Positions 25,858-37,400 of a stretch of 64,000 nt of DNA are shown piece by piece; within the stretch, counting starts at the first letter, position 1, and every line of letters starts with the position of its first letter. The DNA is from Chrysoperla carnea. Taxonomy: Eukaryota > Arthropoda > Insecta > Neuroptera > Chrysopidae. Below the pieces are notes generated by a model. It searched no databases, was not told the origin of the DNA, and saw only the letters and a list, made by a program, of their open reading frames with translations. The position numbers were made by a program, and so were the translations under genes. Location of the stretch: NCBI RefSeq assembly GCF_905475395.1, contig NC_058338.1, forward strand, positions 71,187,435 to 71,251,434, read 5' to 3'.

Positions 25858-26061
25858 TTATGAAAATTGTTTGAAGAGTTGGTGGTAAGCGGAGAACGGG
25901 ACGGCCGAAGAAACGGTGGTTAGAGTCCACCATAGAAGATCTCCGGCAGATAGGAGTACAGAACTGGAAGAAGGATGCTTTGAACAGGAAAAAGTGGAAG
26001 CAAATTGTCAAAAAGACAGAAGCCATGAGCCCTTGAGGCTTGAAGTGCTAATATATATATA
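25858..26061 (+). mobile_element. 5'-truncated LINE tail (end of reverse transcriptase ORF)
   Basis: One frame reads RTGRPKKRWLESTIEDL, then GVQNWKKDALNRKKWKQIV, before a stop. This is the familiar C-terminal end of endonuclease/reverse-transcriptase polyproteins of RTE-like and related LINEs. A (TA)n run ends the copy. Only the last 50 or so codons remain, as expected from 5' truncation. The clade is inferred from this short motif only. Confidence 0.7.
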
Positions 26062-27868
26062 TATACTAGCGGACCCGACAGACGTTGTCCTGTACACACG
26101 TCTTTTTTTAATGAGCTGAAACAATCTGGACGTAACTACAATTCATTAATACCTATACTACATTTAGCCTGTCTGCTACACTCATCCCGCTAAACCCCAA
26201 TTTAACTCCCATTTATTGGACCGGCCTGAGCTTCGACCTTTGGCCTGGCCTTCGGCAGTGGAGCTCGCTGCGCTCGCATATGGCTCTATTAAATGCCTAT
26301 TGACAATAAAAAATACATAGTACACATAGTAAGTTGTAATATAATGTGATATGATTTATATGCGCTCCCACCATTTAATGAAATTTCATTTTTTTGGTAC
26401 GGAGCCCTCAAAAACAGTTGTACTGGACCAAATTGTAAATCTAAACCATCCTCGAATCCCCTTGAACTTATGAAGACTTCACTTGAACCTTCTCCTGAAA
26501 GACGCGCAAGAAATAATAAATCAAACTCAAAGTTAAGAATTTATTAATCGAATGAATGTTTATACAATTTATGTCGTTATGGTAAATGCATCGTCACAGC
26601 CTTCCTCGTCTATTAATTATAATTGAATAATTAATAGCCAACGGAAAGATGCGTCCGCTACATCTACTCCCCCCCAAAAAAAGAAAAAAATCTAAAGATA
26701 GTGAGATAACTTTGAAAAAACAAAAAAAATCTGCATTAAAAAAAAAAAAACGGACCAAAAACAATTTTAGAATTGGAAAAAAAAATTTTTTAATCTAATT
26801 TGGAAGAAAATAGAGACATTTTAACTTAGGTGAATTATTGGTTTGAATTAAAAAATGATTGATATTTAAAAGAAATATCACAAAATTTTGAAACAATATA
26901 TTATTTTCCACTACAATATTTAACAAAATAAATAAATAATAATAAATGAAATTAACTATCCAAATAGTATGCTGGTTTGAGTCGATCTATACTAATAGAA
27001 GTTGGTTTGTTGTTGAAATATTGTAGTGGAAAATAATATATTGTTTCAAAATTTTGTGATATTTCTTTTAAATATCAATCATTTTTTAATTCAAACCAAT
27101 ATATTATTTTTCATTTTCTTTAATTGTTCAATTTTTCATTTTATCATTAATTTTTTTTTTCCCTGGCCAAAAACAATAATTATCAATAATTACATTTTCT
27201 TTTCTTATTCACCTAAGTTAAAATGTCTCTATTTTCTTCCAAATTAGATTAAAAAATTTTTTTTTCCAATTCTAAAATTGTTTTTGGTCCGTTTTTTTTT
27301 TTTAATGCAGATTTTTTTTGTTTTTTCAAAGTTATCTCACTATCTTTAGATTTTTTTCTTTTTTTGGGGGGGAGTAGATGTAGCGGACGCATCTTTCCGT
27401 TGGCTATTAATTATTCAATTATAATTAATAGACGAGGAAGGCTGTGACGATGCATTTACCATAACGACATAAATTGTATAAACATTCATTCGATTAATAA
27501 ATTCTTAACTTTGAGTTTGATTTATTATTTCTTGCGCGTCTTTCAGGAGAAGGTTCGATTCCCGGTATCGGAACCAAAATATGAAGACTTCACTTGAACC
27601 TTCTCCTGAAAGACGCGCAAGAAATAATAAATCAAACTCAAAGTTAAGAATTTATTAATCGAATGAATGTTTATACAATTTATGTCGTTATGGTAAATGC
27701 ATCGTCACAGCCTTCCTCGTCTATTAATTATAATTGAATAATTAATAGCCAACGGAAAGATGCGTCCGCTACAAACTCACACAAAAAATTTCATCAAAAT
27801 CGGTCCAGCCGTCTAGGAGGAGTTCAGTCACGTACACACGCACACAAGAAATATATATATTAAGATGA
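26062..27868. repeat. Interspersed repeat split by the LTR-type insertion
   Basis: The left part (26062-26464) starts CTAGCGGACCCGACAGACG. The right part (27778-27868) contains AAAATCGGTCCAGCCGTC and ends in a TATATA run. Removing the inserted element and one copy of AACT rejoins them as CTTGAACTCACAC. The class is unassigned. Confidence 0.6.
26469..27773 (-). mobile_element. Short LTR-type element (TRIM-like) with an extra inverted LTR
   Basis: Two terminal repeats of 194 bp (26469-26662 and 27580-27773) read as identical, and AACT flanks the whole on both sides (26465-26468, 27774-27777), a 4-bp duplication as in Ty3/gypsy-type integration. On the minus strand the first repeat is followed after three bases by a tRNA-Glu-like primer site (TGGTTCCGATACCGGG, within 27552-27576), and a purine tract (GGGGGGGAGTAGA) precedes the last. 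A third, partial LTR lies inverted at 27379-27556, making much of the element a hairpin. There is no coding capacity, so it must have moved with help from a related element. Identical ends imply a very young insertion. Confidence 0.8.
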
Positions 27869-28499
27869 AAATTGTTTTTCAGGGTATTTTTTATTAAGAA
27901 ATAAATAATTTTCATACAGGTTTTTATAACTCAAAAACTCAACGGTCAAAATTAACCTAAAGTTATATCAAATTCTGAAATAAAAAAGTTTTTTGTGCTT
28001 TTCTTGATGAGGTGTGTATTCCTTTAGAAAACTGAAAATAATCGGCAAAATTTTTGTAGGTCCAATTTTAATAGAAATAATTTTCTAGAGTAACGTTGAC
28101 GAAAAAACGAAAAAATCGAGCACTTTTTTTTATTAGACGTGAAGTTTACGAATTTTGCTCGAAATTTATTACGAAGAGCGATATCTCGTATCCATTTCAG
28201 ATAATATTTCAGAAACTTTCGTTCAATCGCGATTAAATTATTAAATAACATTAATTGTTTTAATATTTGCATGTATGATTCATAATAAAAATAATAATAT
28301 GTAATTAAAATATTACAATATAATGAATGATTATAAAAGCCTGGAAATGGTCCGCTCAAAATAATGCTTTTTGTGTGAATTTATTCAAAGGCAAAAAAAA
28401 ACTAAACAAAAGGGAAGGTTTCGGCACCCAGTTTAAGACCCGGCCTACTAACGCACAGTCTCAAAACTGCTAGCTTTGCGTTAATTATCGCTATGTATA

Positions 28500-28500
<1 letters not shown>

Positions 28501-28531
<31 letters not shown>
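28501..28531. repeat. Poly-A run of about 31 bases
   Basis: An uninterrupted A run follows GCTATGTATAC. It could be the tail of a short retroposed copy covering about 28400-28500, but no promoter boxes or target duplication are clear. Confidence 0.6.
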
Positions 28532-28533
<2 letters not shown>

Positions 28534-29236
28534 ATTTTTGGCCAATATCTCGGAAGTCATTAAATTTATGAAAAATAGTTTCAAACAAAAATTGTCGTAA
28601 ATTTTTTTTCCTAAAATAAAATATTAAATCTGAAACTAATTGATTTTATAAAAAAAAATATAGAGTGAACAAATTTCAATATATTTAGCCGCTTTCAAAA
28701 CGATGTGTGTAAAAAGTCCTGAATTTTGTTACTCGGGGGTTTTTGAGGTCCCTGATTGCGAATATAACAATAAAAAAGATTTAGAGCGCATCTGGAGGTA
28801 TGTTGAAATGTAAAAAATCTCGCTAATGTTATTGTGATATAAATGTATTTTTTGTAGTTATCTGGAAGATGTGGTTGTCGAAAATGTTGTAAACACTTCA
28901 AAGATTGCGATTGTTTTAATTCTGAGCAATCTAATTTTGATGATGATCTTGATATTTAAAATTCTTATCAAAACTATTGCTTCACAACATTCGATGATAT
29001 AGATAGCGAGATGAAGGTGCCTAAATTTTACACCGACTAAATATCGGGTAGTAATTGCTATAAACGACGTCGATATCAGGGCTGCGTAATTAACGCTAAA
29101 CTAGATGCCGAAAGCTTTCTTTTTTAAAAATTTTTTTTTTGCCTTTGAATAAGTTCATGAAATCGCTTATTTTCAGTTATTTTGGGCAGCCTAAAATATA
29201 AAACATGATAAAATACCACAGCGTTTATTTTGGTTA

Positions 29237-29527
29237 TGCACTAAATAGCTCAGTTGGTTAAGACGTAACCAATTCCGTCCGAGTTATGCTTAGGGTAAAT
29301 GGTTCGATTCCTGCCGTCGCAACAAAATTAATTTAATTAATAGTTGTGATGGGCTGGTGTAGTGCAGGGTATGTGCATGAAGGAAGTACACTCAGCCTCT
29401 GAAATTGAGGAGCTGATAAATGAAATTATCAGCGGAAAGGTGGTAAAACACATATATGGTATCACAATGGGCTCTATAGCCTAAGCGTGTCTTTCGTGGA
29501 CAGCCAATCTAACCTAACCTAACCTAA
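29237..29527 (+). mobile_element. tRNA-derived SINE with a (CCTAA)n end
   Basis: A tRNA-like head has an A box (TAGCTCAGTTGG, 29247-29258) and a B box (GGTTCGATTCC, 29301-29311). The body of about 200 bases contains TGCATGAAGGAAGTACACTC and ends in AACCTAACCTAACCTAA. The head does not fold into a full cloverleaf, so this is a SINE and not a tRNA gene. The end matches the complement of the insect telomere repeat TTAGG, but a short CCTAA tail may just be the SINE's own 3' repeat. Confidence 0.7.
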
Positions 29528-31365
29528 ATTAGAATAACTTTTTTCCATACAGGTCATCTTTCTTCTGATGTGTCTGTAGAACATATTAGAATAATCTGAA
29601 GTAAGAATCCAAGAGGAACAAATGAAAACAATTGAAGTTCATTGTTGAAATACCCTGTATAGACAATGTTGAATGTCAGTGTTTGCATTATTTTTAATAA
29701 ATTAGAAAAGTTTAAAAAAATCAACTTGGTTTCAACAATTTTGTTTTAAAAAATTTCGAAAATTTTCGAAAGGGCTTTTTTAATTTTTTGTTTATCGAGA
29801 AACTTTTACAAAGCCATTAGTTAAAGCTACCTGCAAATTTTCAACTGCCTATCTGTTATTGTTGTAGAGAACACCAAGTTTTGTCCCAATTTGTGTCCTC
29901 ACGGGTAAACAGTGATGTTTACGAAAAAATGTTTCAAACAAAAGTTATTTCTTTTTTTACATTTCAACTTTTCTTCTATCTCTAATGGTTGACAAAATGG
30001 GTCCTAAGCACTCAATACCCAATTGACCTATGTTGCTCATTTACGAACTCAAACTCACTTTTTACGTACTGAGCACGCTATAAAAATTTGCTTGATATTT
30101 CTTTTTCGTTTTTGACTTATCCTGCTCACAGACAGACAGGATAGGCAGGCGGACGTGATACCAAAATTTTGTTTGTATCATCAATATTTCTATATTGCGT
30201 TTCCTATATCTATACAGATCTATGGTATTATCTCTATGAAAAACATACCACTATACTGCACATCACTGTTTTGTCGGGAATAACAAAACAAAGACAAACC
30301 ATGATGGACAGCATGGCGGCTTGAGCTTTACGAGCTACGCAGCATGCATATGTATACTCCTCTGCGTCACAAAAATGAACATTATATCCATGTAAATTCG
30401 TACGATTGTTGTGACACAAAGAGAAGGTAGTTGTCTATACAATTGTACTTAGAGGCGTCACGTTGAAACTAGGAAAAATGGATTCGGGGTCCTCATAATG
30501 TTTAAATATGCTGAGATATCTCAGTAACCATACTTCCCTACTTAGTGCCAGGAAGTTATAAAAATCACTATTCTTCAACACAATCTCTGCGGATTTACAG
30601 AGTACAGACTAGACAATATTTTACCCCAAGTTATGCACAGTTATATTATTCCATGGTCATGCAGCTTCGGGATGAAAGCTTGCTTGGATTATAAACAAAA
30701 TTTAATCTATGAATTTATTGTTGGCTTACCCACGGCTTACCATTTCAAGGTTTTTGAGCACAGATTATAGTTTTTAATTTAAAACAGATCTGCAACTCTC
30801 TGAAAAATTTTTACTATTTTAGTTCTCTGAAGGTGCCTTACTCCAGGTGGCTCTATTTATGTAATAAATAATAATCTGTGTTTCTGAGTAAAATTGCTCA
30901 TAATTCAACGCTGTCCCACTCAAACTCTCTTGAGAGTAATACTTTTGTGTTTAAAACTGTCTTCTTGTGTGTCTAAAATTATTGAAAGTAACTTTCAGAG
31001 ACAGTAAAGATATATTCGCCGGTAACTTCTAACAGTTTTTTCAAACCTCTTAAAAATGCTGTTTTTATATTTACAAAAGTCAAACAAATTTTACAAAATT
31101 GAATAAAGAAATTACGGTATCTATTAAGATAACAGTTATTAGTGAAATAGGCGAGAAAGTATTTTTATAGGAATTGATTTTTTTCAGGTTTTGACATTTT
31201 CTTTAAAATAATCGTAAATAGAATGTAGCAGAAGAACGTCCTCATAGATGTTGAACAACGTAACGTAACTTTTAGTACTCTAATACGCATACTCAGTGTC
31301 CCACCGGTACCTTTCTATGCTGTATGAAATCATTTCAATTTCAAAGCAAAGAGAATTGTCATAAA

Positions 31366-31370
31366 TCAGT
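31366..31370 (+). promoter_or_regulatory. Possible initiator of ALiX
   Basis: A TCAGT initiator lies about 39 bases before the ALiX start codon. No TATA box is visible at the right distance. The motif is common by chance. Confidence 0.25.
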
Positions 31371-31405
31371 TGCTGATATTTTTTTAGTTGTCAAAATTTT
31401 TAACA

Positions 31406-34400
31406 ATGGTTGAATTAATTTCAGTGCCTTTAAAAAAACCAACAGAAGTGGACATAGTAAAGCCATTACAAAATTTGATACAATCGACATACAGCACAGC
31501 AGATAAACCACAAGATTATACTGAATCAATTAACGAATTACAGAAACTTAGAAATACAGCTATCTGGCGTGCTTTTGATCGATATGAAAGTTCGTTGGAC
31601 GTTATCTACAAGTATGTGTTTTATTTTTATTAAAATATAATTTATTGTTATTAAAAATTGTATTACGGCTTATATTATTATTGGGCTTAAATTATTCTTA
31701 GGCAAATAACAAATATGGATGCTTTTTTATGAGTCATATTTAGATAATTAATGTTAATTTGGGTAACTTTAGATAGAAATCAGCTCTTTCCTTTAATGAA
31801 AACTGCGTAAAATTTTCAAGTATTAAAAAATAAAATTTTACTAATTAATCAGATGATAAACGTATCGTAACTATAAAAACAAATTCGCCTCAAATTTTCT
31901 ATTGGTCTTGTAAATACTGATTGGGTTTGGGTTTGTCACAACTCACAAGTTATTCATTGTTCTTTCGCAGGAATTGATAAAAAAATAATTATTAGGTTTT
32001 GGTGATATTTAAAAAGTTTTTATATTTTAAACAACGCGAATATTGAGTTAAAAATTTTGAGAATATTGTTGAGCTAAAATGTAAATAATATTTTTTATGA
32101 TTAAAGAGCTGCTACTGTGAGATAAACAATTTACGAGAAAAAATAAAAATTTGTTTGCACGATACTTTAGAAAAGTAACAAGATAGGCAAGAATTATTGT
32201 CTGCCTTATTCGATTAATTATTAATATTCGTAGAAATCGAAATTTGATATTTGCATTTACATACAATAATAATCAATTCGATATTTTATAGAATGGAAAT
32301 TATGTTTTGAATTATCAATAAATTTGACAACTGTTTAAAATATGAAATGAAAAAAAGGTAAAAAGTACAAGAGTAAAAAGACCTTGAAGTTTACATAAAA
32401 TTAATGAGAATATTCCAAATTGCAAAAAAGTAATACTACTATATTACAAATATTATTTTTTTTCTGCTTTTTTTTTTCCATTACCTATTTACAGTTTTTG
32501 AGATGTTACTGTTTGATATAGCGGGTTTTCCAATAAGAGCTTTCATTTTGAATAGTCCGTTATTTGGACAGTTGCCACTTTTCAGGCTGTCATCTTTTGA
32601 CATTTAACAAGTAAAAATTACACCATTACTAAAAATGGAACGATACACGCTTGAATAGCGCATTAAAATTGTTAAAATTCACTAAAAAATGGTTTACTAC
32701 AAAAATTTTATCGTCGGAATTGGAAGATATTGATGTGGACGACGTTTATTTTCAACAAGACGGCGCTACGTGCCACACAAGCAACGAAACCATCGCAATT
32801 TTGCAAGAAAAGTTTCATGCAAAATGAAACTGTCTTTTCTCAAAGAGATGATCACAATTGGCCACCGAGATATTGATTCTAATTTAACACCTTTAGACTT
32901 TTTTCTTTGGGGCCACGTGAAAGATAAGGTCTATGCCAATGTTCCATAATCGATTCAAGACTTTAAAGATGGAATTCGCGAAGTTATCGAGGACATACAG
33001 CCGCAAATTAGCGAATTTGCCATGGTAAATTTGATGAAAAGGTTACGGTGCTGCAAGCGTAACCGTGACGGCTATTTGGAAGATATCATTTTCCATTATT
33101 AATGGCATACCTTCCTCTTTACAATGAAATAAATATCCATTGATTTCTCTTAAAAACTAGTCGGTTTTTTTTTTAAATATCAAAATGAAATGTCTTATTT
33201 CAAAACCTTTATGTAAACAAACGATTTTTTGGTACACGTTACCACAGCGGGGCTTAAATATTTTCTGTAGTATAAGAAAATACTCCCCCCCCCCCACTTC
33301 GAGAAAAATTTAATATTTTATGTTTAAGAGTTTTAATTACCGAAGAAATTTTTCGTAAGATTTTCAAATGGTAGGAAAACGAACATAATGTTTTATTAAG
33401 TGAAACACTTTTATTCTTCTCAAATCCAAATTTAAAATCTATCGAGTAAAAAAGATACATCCATGGAGGCTGTACAAAGTTGGCTTAACGCTCTCTGTGT
33501 CTTAAGATATCAAAAAGGTGTACTAAGTGTTTAATAATAAACCTTTTTTCAGCTATTATGACGAAATATCAGCATTGGAAGGGAAAATACCAGCACATGA
33601 GGTTCAAATACCTTTTAAATGGAAAGATGCTTTTAATAAGGCAACATTATTCGGCGGCCGGCAGTCATTAAGTAAGTCTTAATTCACAATTTCTTTTTAA
33701 AAAAATATTTCTAAACAGACAAAAAAAAAAAATTTTAATAATCAAAATACCCGACTGCGTTAAATAAAAATTGAAAAAAAAACAAGTCCAGTAAGTTGCA
33801 TAGCGTCCTAAACGGTCGGGACTAATTATTGGGAAGATTTGAGAGGGTCACAACTTGATTTTAACGAGTCCCGACTTAAAGTCCCGTAAAGTCGCTATCT
33901 TAACTACTGCACTTATTTTTCTTAAGTTTTTATTTAACATTGTCTGGTTTTTCGATTTTTTTGAATTTCATTTTTGTGTTTTATACTTTTTAGTAGGGAT
34001 TTTCAAATACCTAGAGGCCAAACGCGGCGGCCGATTTTAAAGCTTTTTTGCGCCAATCGATTTGTCAATTTAACACAATTCAATGATATCCCCCCTAACA
34101 TAGTTCGTCAACTTTCGATTTTAATGTTTATCATGAGATTTTTAAAATTTGTCATATAAAATATGTTGGAAACATTGACGGCGCCCAACTTTTTATTATT
34201 ATTCGATAATGACTCTGCTATTGCTAATTAGACACTGGCTATGTCTTCAAAATTGGGGTGTGCCATTATGATTCACATTGTTTTTAGTAGACATCTAAAT
34301 GAGTTTTGTTTTTAGCAATTTCTTCGTTATCTTATGAACGTGTTTGTGTCTTGTTTAATATTGCTGCATTGCAAAGTGCTGTAGCTGCTAATCAAATTTT

Positions 34401-37400
34401 GGATAGCGATGAAGGACTTAAATTAGCAGCTAAGCTATTTCAGGTAAATCAAATTATTATATTTTGACCTTACTTGGAGCTTTATTCGAATACCCAGTAT
34501 ATAGACATTGTACTTTCAAATTCTGAATAATTCACTTCGACCAACTGACTAAATAAATTTTTGTAAATTTTAGCAAGCAGCAGGAATATTTTACCATTTA
34601 AAAAATACTGTTATGAGTGCAGTTCAACAAGATCCCACACCCGATTTAAATCCTGAAACGTTACAAGCATTATCTTCATTAATGTTAGCTCAAGCTCAAG
34701 AAATTTTCGTAGTAAAATCTATTCATGGTAAGTTTTAAAAAAACTAGTGATTTATCTCGTGAAATTAAAAATTGAAAATGTTAATTTAAAAAATTTTTCT
34801 TATAGATAATATGAAAGATGGTATTATTGCAAAATTATGCTGTCAATGTGAAGATATGTATGTTGAGGTGCTTAAAATTTTCCAAAAAGAAAATTTAAAA
34901 GTTTTATGGGATAGGGAATGGCTTTCTTTGGTAAGTTGAAATACTATTGAGTGTTGTACTAGAAGAATGATTAATGTGGAATTTTACTGTTTAGATTGCT
35001 GGAAAACAAGGAGCCTATCATGCTTTAACAGAATTTTATCAAAGTTTAGTTTGTAAAGCAAGTAAAAAAGTTGGAGAAGAAATTACTCGATTAGAGGTAC
35101 AGAAAAATTATTATACAACCCATAATGAAATATTTGAATGTCTATTATAATAATAATTGGGTTTAACCTCCGTTTCTCTGACATATACGCCTATAACAGA
35201 AGCCACCCACATCATTATTTGTTAATCTTTATTTATTTAACTACAAACATATTTAAAATTACATTTTGATGTGGGTGGAGTCGGTTACTTCGTTCTTATC
35301 GAAGCGACGACAATGTGATCAATTCTACCGCCCCCATTAATTATATATTGTTCACACTGCCGCTGCCTGGAATGTCTATCATTAGTTTTAGAAGGTGTCA
35401 TACACACACAGGGGTTAAAATTATAACACACCTCTTTGACATTCAAACATTTCCTCACATCTTTAAATGTTTCTTTTAATATAGTATTTTAATTCCAGCA
35501 AGCGTCACAATTATTAAAAACAGCTCAAACACGATCGGGACGAACAGGATTCTTCGATGAATTTATGTCAAAGATTCAACGAAATCTTACAGAAGCAAAG
35601 AAGGATAATGATTTTATATATCATGAACGAATTCCAGATCCAAAAAGTTTGGAACCGGTTGGCAAGGCAATGTTAGCTAAAGTAATTTCGTTACCAGAAA
35701 AATTAGGAACTAATTTTAAAGGTATTTAAAAATTGAATATTTTTATAACGTTATTCGATATTTCAAAAATGATTATTTGGTATATTTTAGATTTATTCGG
35801 AGAATTGGTACCAGTTGCTATTCATCAAGCTTTAGCTACTTTTGATGTTCGCAAAAATGAAATTGTTAACACTGAAATTTCACGATTAAGAGAATCAACA
35901 CAATTGCTTAATAGGTAAATTATTTCAATTGATTTAAAAAAAAAAAAAAAAAAGTTGAGCAAGGATTACCTCGAATTACTATTTTTTTAATGAAATTAAC
36001 CTCGGTTTTATTTACTCAATTCTACAATCACTCAATAACTCTTTTTTATTTTCATTTAAATAATTTTTTATTTTTCAGTATTCTAGCGTCTTTAAATTTA
36101 CCAGCTGCCATAGAAGACACAGAAGGCACAGATTTACCACAATCTCTTATCGAGAAAGCAAACAATGTATCAAGTGAAGGTGGTATTTCAAGTTTACAAA
36201 ATTTGATTACAGAATTGCCAGAGCTATTAAAACGGAACCGAGACATTTTAGATGAAGTGAGTTTCTTCTTTTTTTACTTACATTAGCTTTGTTCTCTCGA
36301 CGTGTGCCTTGGAAATTGTCAAGTGAGACTTGTTATCCGGCGAGTTTTAATGATAATAAATCGAAATTCCGAATGTTTTTATCCTGGGTCGAATGTTTTT
36401 ATCCTGGGTAATTATGATCATTTAAAGCCTCATTGTGCGCTTTAGAAGCAAGAAAGTTGAATTCTAATGTAGCCACAGGTGACGGAAAATTAAAAGTACT
36501 CTGTGGAAATTTTATGTAAGATTGGTGTGTATAATTGTATCTGTAGCATGCTTTCCACAATGATTAGGGCCGAATTACTCAGTACTTAGATCAGTATTTG
36601 TGTAATACCCAATGCCAGATGTTTTTGATCGACAAAACATTTAGAGGAATATTGAAGGCCGAGTGCTCAAAGCGCCACATAATTCAGAGAAAATGGCTAA
36701 TTTTGGATTCGATTACATATTTACGTAACTAAGTGGGAACCAAGGCTTTTAATTTTAACATAAAAATATTATAAATTTAACAGCAAGATTGGAATTATAC
36801 AAATTTAATTAAATTTTTTTAGTGTGAACGTTTATTAAACGAAGAGAAAGAATCTGATGATAAATTACGTAGTCAATTCGAAAGTCGATGGACACGAACT
36901 CCCTCAGAAAAATTAACAGAAATGTTTAAATCAAATATTGCAAAATATCGTCAAATTATTAATAATGCGATTGAAGTAAGTTATTTTTTTTAAAAATTAA
37001 TTCGCCATTTTCAAAAATTTTAATGATTATTTAATTTTTAATTAAGGCGGATAAAGTAGTGAAAACAAAATATGAAATGCATTTAGCAGGTATGCAGCTA
37101 TTGAGTAAACCTATATCTGAAATTGAATCAGCGGTTCCTCAGTCAGCCGGTGGTGGTAATGTTAAGGATAGTTCTGCTGTAACCACTCTACGACGGCTAA
37201 TGGAGGAAGTATGTTAAAAATGTTTATTTAAGATTATTTCTTATAAAAACAATTTTTGCTTCAACTTTTAGAAGAAAAATAGCTTATGAATTTTTCTTAT
37301 TTAGGTGGAAACAATAAAAGCAGAACGCGATGTGATTGAACATGAATTAAAATCAGCTACAATTGATATGAAAACAAAATTTTTACATGCATTAGCACAA

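Larger units (their letters stand above)
23921..31405. other. Transposon-rich spacer between Relish and ALiX start sites
   Basis: No host gene is supported across these 7.5 kb. It separates two head-to-head genes, so both promoters should lie near its ends. It holds a hAT MITE (24467-24660), a LINE tail (25858-26061), an interspersed repeat split by an LTR-type element (26062-27868), a 31-A run (28501-28531) and a tRNA-derived SINE (29237-29527). 29985-30130 is a relic of the foldback family at 16610. Confidence 0.6.

Noticed and set aside
28024-28359. 111-codon open frame on - in the Relish/ALiX spacer
   Set aside because: Low-complexity Phe/Tyr/Lys-rich translation of AT-rich DNA, with no motif or exon context.
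29237-29330. Possible functional tRNA gene
   Set aside because: The A and B boxes are good, but the acceptor and anticodon stems do not pair, and a SINE body follows directly.
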